This document shows positions 9,501 to 18,500 of a stretch of 64,000 nt of DNA, piece after piece. Position numbers and translations under genes: made by a program. The notes beneath the pieces were generated by a model. It made no database searches, was not told where the DNA came from, and was given only the letters and a program-made list of their open reading frames with translations. Numbering within the stretch: the first letter of the stretch is position 1; each line of letters opens with the position of its first letter. Source of the DNA: Lysobacter capsici (lineage in GTDB: Bacteria > Pseudomonadota > Gammaproteobacteria > Xanthomonadales > Xanthomonadaceae); the NCBI RefSeq assembly GCF_014779555.2, contig NZ_CP094357.1, forward strand, positions 1,302,001-1,366,000, written 5' to 3'.

Positions 9501-12500
9501 TCGCCACGCTGCGTGCATCGGCCGCGGCCGGCGCGGTGCGCGAATCGCGTCGCAGCTTCGACAGCCTGGGCCGCGTAATCGCCGAACAAAACCCGGAAGG
9601 CACCGTCACCCGCTATACCTACGACGCCCAGGGCAACCTGATCCGCAGCGAAGTCGCCGCCGACACTAGCGAACTGCGCGAAGGCCGCATGCGCTACAAC
9701 GTATTCGGCGAACTGATCGGCGAACTGCACGGCGAGGGCGCCGCACGCGTACTGCCGGGCATGAGCGAAGCCCAGCTCGACGCGCTGTACGCCCAGTACG
9801 GGGTGCGCCACAGCTACAACAGCCTGGGCCAGCGCAGCGAAAGCATCGACGCGGCCGGCAACAAGACCTGGTATTTCTACGACGCCAGCGGCCGCCCGAC
9901 CTTCGTGGTCAAAGGCGTGGCCGATGCCAGCGGCGTGACCAATGCGCAAGGCGAAGTCGTCGAGACCCGCTACAACGCCTTCGGCGAAGCGACCGAGACC
10001 ACCGCCTACACCGGCCGCATCACCCTGGCCACCGCCGGCAGTCGCGACAGCGTCGCCAGCGCGATCACCATGCTGGCCTATGTCGCCGCCAGCGACAGCC
10101 GGCGCAGCGTCACGTACAACCATCGCGGTCAGGTCGTCGGCAGCGTCAACGCCGAGAACGCGGCGACGCGCTACACCTACAACGCCTTCGGCGAACGCAT
10201 CCGTGAAGTTTCGGCGTTCGGCGCTCCCAGCGCGTTGACCGTCGAGACCGACTACGACCGCCGCGGCTTGGCCACGGCGCGCCGCAAAGGCGTCGGCAGC
10301 TCGATTGCGCGTGCGCAAGGCTGGACCTACGACGCCTTTGGCCGCGTGACCACGGCCGTCGATGCGCGCGGCATCGCCACGACCTACAGCTACGACCGAC
10401 TCGGCCGGCAGCTGACCGCAAGCCAGACGGTGATGGGCCGCCAAGAGCTGGTCAGCACCAGCTACGACGCCTACGGCCGCGTGCTCAGCGTCACCGACGC
10501 GATGGGCCGCACCACCACCAGCGCCTACGACACCGCCAATCGCACCACCACCTTCACCACGCCCGAAGGCGTGAGCGTGACCACGACCTTCAATCGCCAC
10601 GGCCAGCAGGTCAACGTCGCAACGCCCTTGCCGGGCGGCACCGTCGCCAACACCAGCTACCTCTACGATCGCGACGGCAACCTCAAGAGCACCACCGACG
10701 CGCTCGGCCGCGCCGATTCCAACGAGTACGACGTGCGCGGCCTGCTCAGCGCGACGGTCGATCGCACCGGCCGCCGGGTCGAACTGCGTTACGACGCGGT
10801 CGGCCGCTTGTTGCAGCGGATCGAAGATTCCGCGGGCCTCGCGCTGACCACGACCTACCGCTACGACGGTCAGGGCCGCCAGAGCGAAGTCACCGACGCC
10901 AGCGGCCGCAAGACCGCCTACAGCTACGACCGCGAAGGCCGCCTGACCCAGGTCGCCGCCGATCCGGCCGGATTGAACCTGCGCACCGCCTACACCTACG
11001 ACGCCCTGGGCCGGCAGATCACGGTCACCGAAGGCGCCGGCACCGCGCAGGCGCGCACGATCCAGTACGACTACGATGCCCTCGGTCGCCGTACCGCCGA
11101 ACGCTTCGATCCGGCCGGACTGAACCTGATAACGAGTTACGCCTACGACGCCAACGACAACGTCGTGCGTCGCACCGACGCGACCGGCAACGTCACCCGG
11201 TTCTATTACGACGAAGCCGATCGGATGATCTATACGGTCGATCCGCTCGGGGTGATGACGCGCAACTGGTTCGATGTCACCGGCAAGGTCGTCGCGACGC
11301 GGACCTTCATCGCCGCGACCAACGCATCGACCCTGACCGACACCACCACCATCGCGCAGCTCGATGCACGTCTCGCATGGGGCTCGACCGACCCGGGCAG
11401 CTACACCGTCTACGACCGCGACGGCCGCGCGCGGCTGGTGTTGAGCACGATCGGCACGATCCAGGAATTCACCTACGACGCCGCCGGCCGGGTCTCGGTG
11501 ATCCGGAACTACGCGGCGCTGTGGCCGGATTTCGGCACCACCATGCTCAACAAGCTGTTCGCAGGCACGGCGCAGCTGAGCGATTTCAACCTCGACGCGC
11601 TGCGCAACGATGCAGCGACCGACCGTGCACGCGATCTGGTCACCTACCAGGTGTTCACCGTGCTCGGCGAGTTGCGCACCACCGTCGATAACGCCGGCAC
11701 GGTGATCTCGTACGTGTACGACGCCGCCGGTCGCCAGACCGTGCATAAGCGCTACGCGCACGCGGCCCAGCTCAACCCGACCCTGCGCGCCAAGCTGGTC
11801 GCCGGTACGGCCTCGCCGCAGGACGTGGTGGACGTCGTTGCCGTGTTCAACGAGACCGACTTGGTCACCTACACCAGCTACGACGGCGCCGGTCGCGCGC
11901 GTTACACCGTCGACGGCAACGGCTCAGTGGTCGAAATCCTGTACGACAGCGCCGGCCGCCCGGTCGGCACGCGCGCGTACGCGACCGCGATTGTGGTCAA
12001 CACCGATGCGACGTTCAAGTCCAAGCTGATCGCCGGCGACCCGGTGGCGATGGGCATGGTGCGCGACCGCGTCGCGGCGATCGCCAACGACGCGCGCGAC
12101 CTACGCAGCTATCAGGTCTACGACAGCGCCGGCCGCATCGCCGCGACGATCGACGGCGCCGGTTACGTCAGCACGCGCAGCTATGACGCCGCAGGCCGCG
12201 TCGTGCAAGAACGCCGCCACGCCCAGGCCGCGACCATCGCCGCGCCGCTGCTGGCCAAGCTGGTCGCCGGCACCTCCAGCGTCGCCGATATCGCCGCGGT
12301 CACGCCGGTCAACAACGCCGCCGATGCGGTCGTGCGCCACATCTACGATGCGGCGGGCCGCGAGCGCTATACGCTGACTCAGAACAGCGCCAGCACTTAT
12401 CTGGTCAACGAACGCCGCTACGACGGCGCCGGCCGGGTAACCGCGCAGTACCAGTACGCCGTGCCGATCGCACTCGGCCCGGTGGCGACACCGGCCGATG

Positions 12501-15500
12501 TCGGCACCGCGCTGAACGCGGCGGGCGCCTACGCCACCGCCGATCGTTACCGCTCCACCCAGTACGTCTTCGACGCCGCCGGCCGCGTGCGCTTCACCGT
12601 CGACGATCTCGGCGCGGTCAACGAACAGCGCTTTGATGGCGCCGGTCGCGTCATCGAGACCCGTCGCTATGGCGGGTACATCTCGATCTCAACGCCGATG
12701 AACGACGCGGCGGTTTCCGCCGCGGTGGCGGCCATCGCCGAGGTGCGCACGACCACGACGACCTACGACGCGATGGGCCGTGTACTGCGCGTCACCGACG
12801 CGCTCAACCAGTACGAGGAGTACACCTACAACCCGCTGGGCCAGGTCACCGCGCTGCGCAACAAGAACGGGCATGTCTGGAACTACGAATACGATGCGGC
12901 CGGCCGCCGCACCGCCGAGATCAGCCCGCAGGTCTGGATCGCCAACGTCGATGCCGCCGGCACCCAGAGCTATGGCGTGCGCCGTGTCGTCACCCGCACC
13001 GAGTACGACGCGCTCGGCAACGTCACCCGCCGCCTCGAAGATGCCGATGGCGCGCGTGCGCGCATTACCCGTTACGAATACGACAACCGCGGCAATCAGA
13101 TCCGCACGATCTTCCCCGACGCCGGCAAGATCGATCCCGCCAACGGACAGCTGATCGCCTCGGGCATCCAGCCGACCATCGAGATCACCTACGACGCGCT
13201 CGGCCGCGCCGTCGCGCAGAAGGACGTGCGCGGAAACTACAGCTACAAGGTCTACGACAACCTGGGCCGACTGGCCTACGACGTCGATCAGGAAAACTAC
13301 GTCACCGCCTACGGCTACGACGGATTCGGCCAGCAGACCAATCTGCGCCGCCACGCGCAGACCTTGAACGTCGGAGCCTTGGCCGGCTGGTCTCCAGGCC
13401 AGCCGCTGTCGATGGCGCAGATGCAAGCCGCCGCCGCGACCTCCGCGTCCGACCGCACCATCGCCACGCGCTACGACCAGCGCGGCCTCGCCGTGCAGAT
13501 CGAACAAGCCCAGATCGCCTATTACACCTCGACCGGCGCCGCCGCGACCGGCTCGCCGACCGTGCGGATCGAGTACGACGGCTTCGGCAACAAGGTCAAG
13601 GAGTCGATCCTGCTGGAAGGCACCGCGGGTCAGGCCGACGCGCGCTGGGCCGACACCTACACCTATTACGATCTGGTTGGCCGAGTGACGATGACGGTCG
13701 ACGCCGAGGGCTACGTCACCCGCGCGCGCTACAACGCCACCGGCGAGGTGGTCGAAAGCATCGAGTACGCCAAGGCGGTCTGGACGGGCGGCTTGAGCAC
13801 CGCCGCGCCGCCGGCGCTGCCGTCGGCCGGCGATGAGATCAGTGGCTACGACCGCATCACCCGTCTGGGCTTCGATGCGCTCGGCCGGAAAATATCGGAA
13901 AGCGTGGTGCGCCACTTCCAGCGCAACGACGGCAGCTCGGGTGTTCGCGATGTCGTCACCCAGTTCCGCTACGACGGCGCGGACCGGGTCACCCAGATCA
14001 TCAACGACGCGGGCACCACCTCGACCGAGTACGACGCCCTGGGCCATGCCGTCAGCGTCACCGAGCCGACCCGCAAGGTCATCAACGACGGCACCTTCGG
14101 CATCCTGGCGCAGAACACCGGCTATGACCTCAATCATCCGAACGTGTACGCGGATGCATCGCCGTACACCGGCATGATCTACGACGCGTTCGGCAACCTC
14201 GTGCTGACCCGACGCTTCGCCAGCGGCAAGAACGCCGCAGGCCAAGTGGTCGAGGACGGCAACAAGGATCAGATAGAACGCGTGCGTTACGACTGGCAGG
14301 GCCGCGCGGTCGCCACCTCCGCGACCAACGGCGACACGGCCTATACCGACTACGACGCCGCCGACAACGTCAGCCACCGCTGGTATGTGCTGAGCGGAAC
14401 CCAGGCCAGCCGCGATGTGCGCGTGCATACGTGGTACAGCTACGACAAGGCCGGGCGCCAGACCGGCGTGGGCCAGACCCGCGATCTGATCAACGGTGGC
14501 GGTTCCAGCACCGATCTGTCCGAGGCCGTGGTCTATAACGCCTTCGGCGAAATCGTCCAGAAGACTTATGCCGGCCTGCAAGGCAGCCTGAATTATGCCT
14601 ACGACGCCGCCGGGCGCCTGATCACCTCCAACGAAAACTTCGGCGCGCGGAACTTCGGCTACAACCTGGCCGGTCATCAGGTACGCGAATCGCATGTGGT
14701 CGTCATCAGCGACGGCCAGACCGGCGGCGGCCGCCAGAGCGTCGACGCCACCACGTTCAACACCACCGATCGTTTGGGCCGCACCACCGCCACCCGCCTG
14801 CCGTCGAACACCACCGATCCCAATGCCACCCTGAGCGTGCAGCAGCGTCTGGATCGCTGGGGCAACGTGCTGGAAGTGATCGACGCGCGCGGTTACCAGA
14901 CCAACTACCGCTACAACGAATCCAATCAAGTCACGCGCGACGAGCGGCCGCTGGTCGAGGTCGTGTCGGAAAGCGGCCAAAGCATCTGGCTGCGTCCGGT
15001 CAACTACTGGTTCTACGATGCGTTGGGCCGCCTGGTCGGCACCCGCGACGCCAACGGCAACACCCGCACCAACGAGTACAACGCCGTCGGCCAGATGATC
15101 GCGTCCAGGGATGCGCTGGGTCAGGCGACGCTGATCGCCTACGACGCGCTGGGCAACCAGCGCATCACCCAGAACCCGCTGGGCTACCTGGCCTACAAGG
15201 ACTACGACAACCTGGGACGTCTGGTCGAAATCGGCGACTACCTGCCAGCCTCGGGCACTTCGCAGCGTGTGCGCACCGCATTGCAGCGTTACTGGCTGAA
15301 CCAGAACGGCGACCGCATCGTGGTGGCCAACGCGCTGGGCCAACAGTCGCTCTACGACTACGACAGCCGGCACCTGCTGATCAACAGCCAGACCGCGGCA
15401 GGCGTGAGCAACAGTTACGCCTACGACGTAATGGGTCGCAAGATCCGCGAGAGCAACGGCTTGAGCGGCAATCCGTTGCAGGATCGCGATGGCGAGACGG

Positions 15501-18500
15501 TCAACAAGGACGAATTGACCTGGGACTACGACATTTATGGTCGCCTGATCGACCACAACAACCTTAGCGGCCGCGATTTCGACTACGCCTACGACCCGAT
15601 CACCGGTCAGCTCACCGCCGAGAGCCAGTCGGGCGGTGCGGCGGCATACGCCTATCGTTACACCACGTACTACGCCGATGGCCGAGTCAAGGCGATTCAT
15701 GAAAACGGCGCGGCCCCTACCTACCGCTACGAGTACGACGCCGCCGGCAATCGCACGCTGGAGGAGGTCAGCACCAGCGACGGCGGCGGACAGTACGTGC
15801 ATACCGTTACCCGCACCTGGTACGACAGCCACAACCGCATCCAGCGAGTGGTGCAGGATGACCTGTCCGGCGGCGGCAGCAAGCGCGTATTCGATCTGAC
15901 CTACAGCTTTGATGCGGTCGGCAACCGCCGTAGCGTGCGCGCCGCATCGGGCTATGGTCCGAATGTCGATGGCGTTCCTGTCAGCAACAACGGTCCGGTG
16001 GTGGTCGGCGATCCCGGCACGCGCACGATCGGCAAGGGCAAGACCACTCAATTCAGCATGCTGTTCAGCGAACTGTTCCGCGATGCCGAACAGGACCCGC
16101 TGACCTTGCAAGTCACCCTGGACGATGCAGGCAGCAGCCCGTTGCCGTCGTGGTTGAGTGTCAGCCGTGATCCGGTCACGGGGCGGATCACGTTCACTGC
16201 CAATCCCGATGCCGGAGCCCCCGATCAGGCGATCGGAATCAAATTACGCGTCCATCAGACCGCCGATCCCGGCGGCCCGAGCGCGCAGGTCGCGTTCGTG
16301 TTGCAGGTGCGCACCAACAGCGCGCCCGTCCTGTTGAACGGCAACGTCGCGCAGTTGCGCGCCAAGACCGGCCAGAGCTGGACCCAGGAACTTCGACCCG
16401 GCGACTTCTTCTACGATCCGGACATCGGCGACCAACTCAGCCTGAGCATCGATAACCTCGCGCAATTGCCGGCGTGGCTGCGCGTGGATCTCACCGATCC
16501 GACCCTGCTTCGGTTGAGTGGCCTGCCGGTCGATGGCAGCGTCACGATCCAACTGCGCGCCACCGATCGCAATGGCGCCTCGGTGGTCAAGCAGGTCCAG
16601 CTCACCGCCGCGGCCAACAGCAGTCCGGGCGGCGTGACCAGCCTGCCGCAGGAAGAGGCCTACATCGGTCGCGATTTCATCTGGACGCGTCCGGTGGCTT
16701 CGCTATTCCAGGACGTCGATGGCGACTCGTTGCGTTTCACCGCCAGCGGCATGCCGAGCTGGATGTCGTTGCAGGTGCTGTCGAGCCAATCGGTGCCGCA
16801 GCTGCGGGTGGCCGGATTGGTGCCGGCCAACGGCGTGCCGGGACAGGTCTATCCGATCGTATTGACCGCCACCGACGAAAACGGCGCCAGCTATTCGGTG
16901 ACCTTGAACGTCAGGCTGTACAACAAGCCGAACACCGCGCCGGTGGCGCAGTCCCCCAACGCCACGACGTATTTGAGAGAGCGACGCTTCAGCAATTTCG
17001 GCACGCCCAAATTCACCGATGCCGACGGCGATGCGTTGACCTATTCGGTCACCGGCCTGCCGGCGGGCATGTCGATGAACCCGGCTACCGGTTATGTCAG
17101 CGGAACCCCGCAAGACGCGGGCACGTACACCGTAGTGTTCACCGCCTACGATGGCCGAGGCGGCAGCGCGACCAGCACCTGGAGTTTCGTCGTTCAACCC
17201 AACGGCGTTCCGGTCGCGCCGCAGATCGACGACAAGCTGGCTCCGGCCGGTTCGGGTTTCAGCTTCGGCCTGCCGACCACCACCGACCCCGAAGGCGATG
17301 CGCTGACCTACAGCTTGAGCAGCGTGCCGCCGGGCATGAGCTTCAACCCGGCGACCATGACCGTGAGCGGCACGCCGTCCACCGTCGGCGATTACTACCT
17401 GGTCTACACCGCGACCGACGCCCTGGGCGCCAGCACCTCGGTGGGGTTCCACGTCCATATCTTCGAAGCACCGGTGGTGCAGCAGGCGCCGGTGATCAAC
17501 CAGCGCCCGCCCGACAACAACAGCATGTTCTTCGAGCACAAGCAGCGGGTGACGTTCGTCCTGCCGCCGAGCACCTTCAGCGATCCGAACAACGACGCCA
17601 TCACCTATCAGGTATTGCCATTCTCCGCCGAGAACGGCACGCGCTATCCCGCCTTCCTGACCTACAGCTTCGATCCGGCGACCGGACACCGTTTCGACGG
17701 CATGCCCAACGACAGTTTCTCGGGTTACCGCCACATCACCTTGCGCGCGACCGACTCGACCGGGCTTTATACCGATCTGAACTTCCGCTTCTTCACCGAC
17801 TACATCAAACCGGGCCAACCGGACGTGGTCACCCCGCCGGTCGAATCGGAATCGAGCAGCTTCAGCTTCGACATGGGCGCGGCGGCGGTTCCCGAGGAGA
17901 ACCTCGCGCAATCGCAATCGTCTGGCGCGACGGCGAATTCGGTGGCGCCGGAGGTGAAGACCTACTGGTACACCTACGATGCCGAGAACCGGATCAAGAT
18001 CAATCAAGGGGTTCTGAATAACAGCCAGATCGTGCTGGATCTCCAGTACGCGAACACCGACTCGTACGAATTGCTGTACGACACCGCCGGACGCAACGTC
18101 GGCCGGATTCGCGTGTCCCAAAGTCCTTACGACCAGAGCCTCACCACGTTCGTCTATCGCAGCGTCTACGACCTGCGCGGCAACAAGATCGCCGAGCTGT
18201 ACACCGACATGACCGATCCGGTGCGCAGCTTCGTCAACGGCGGCGTCGAAAAGAGCTTTATTTACGACGCCACCGGCACCCGCTTGCTGGAAACGCGCAG
18301 CTACTACCGACTGGGCCAGGAGATCAGCCTGGGCTTCGACGGCGAAGGCATGCCGTGGGGCAAGTTGAACGTCAGCGGCTGGCTAAAGGGTTCGGAGCAA
18401 TTCTTTTACGATGCCGATGGCCGCCTGATCTCGCAGATCACCCGCGATCGCGCGCAGGACACGCCCGCCAAGTGGCGCGCCCTGTCCGACCAGGTCAATG

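Noticed and set aside
7781-11761. Open frame of more than 1,300 codons on the minus strand inside the RHS gene
   Set aside because: It mirrors the third-position GC bias and the repeated YDAxGR codons of the RHS gene. The translation is a monotonous Gly/Val/Ala/Arg mix with no domain. The plus strand has clear repeats.
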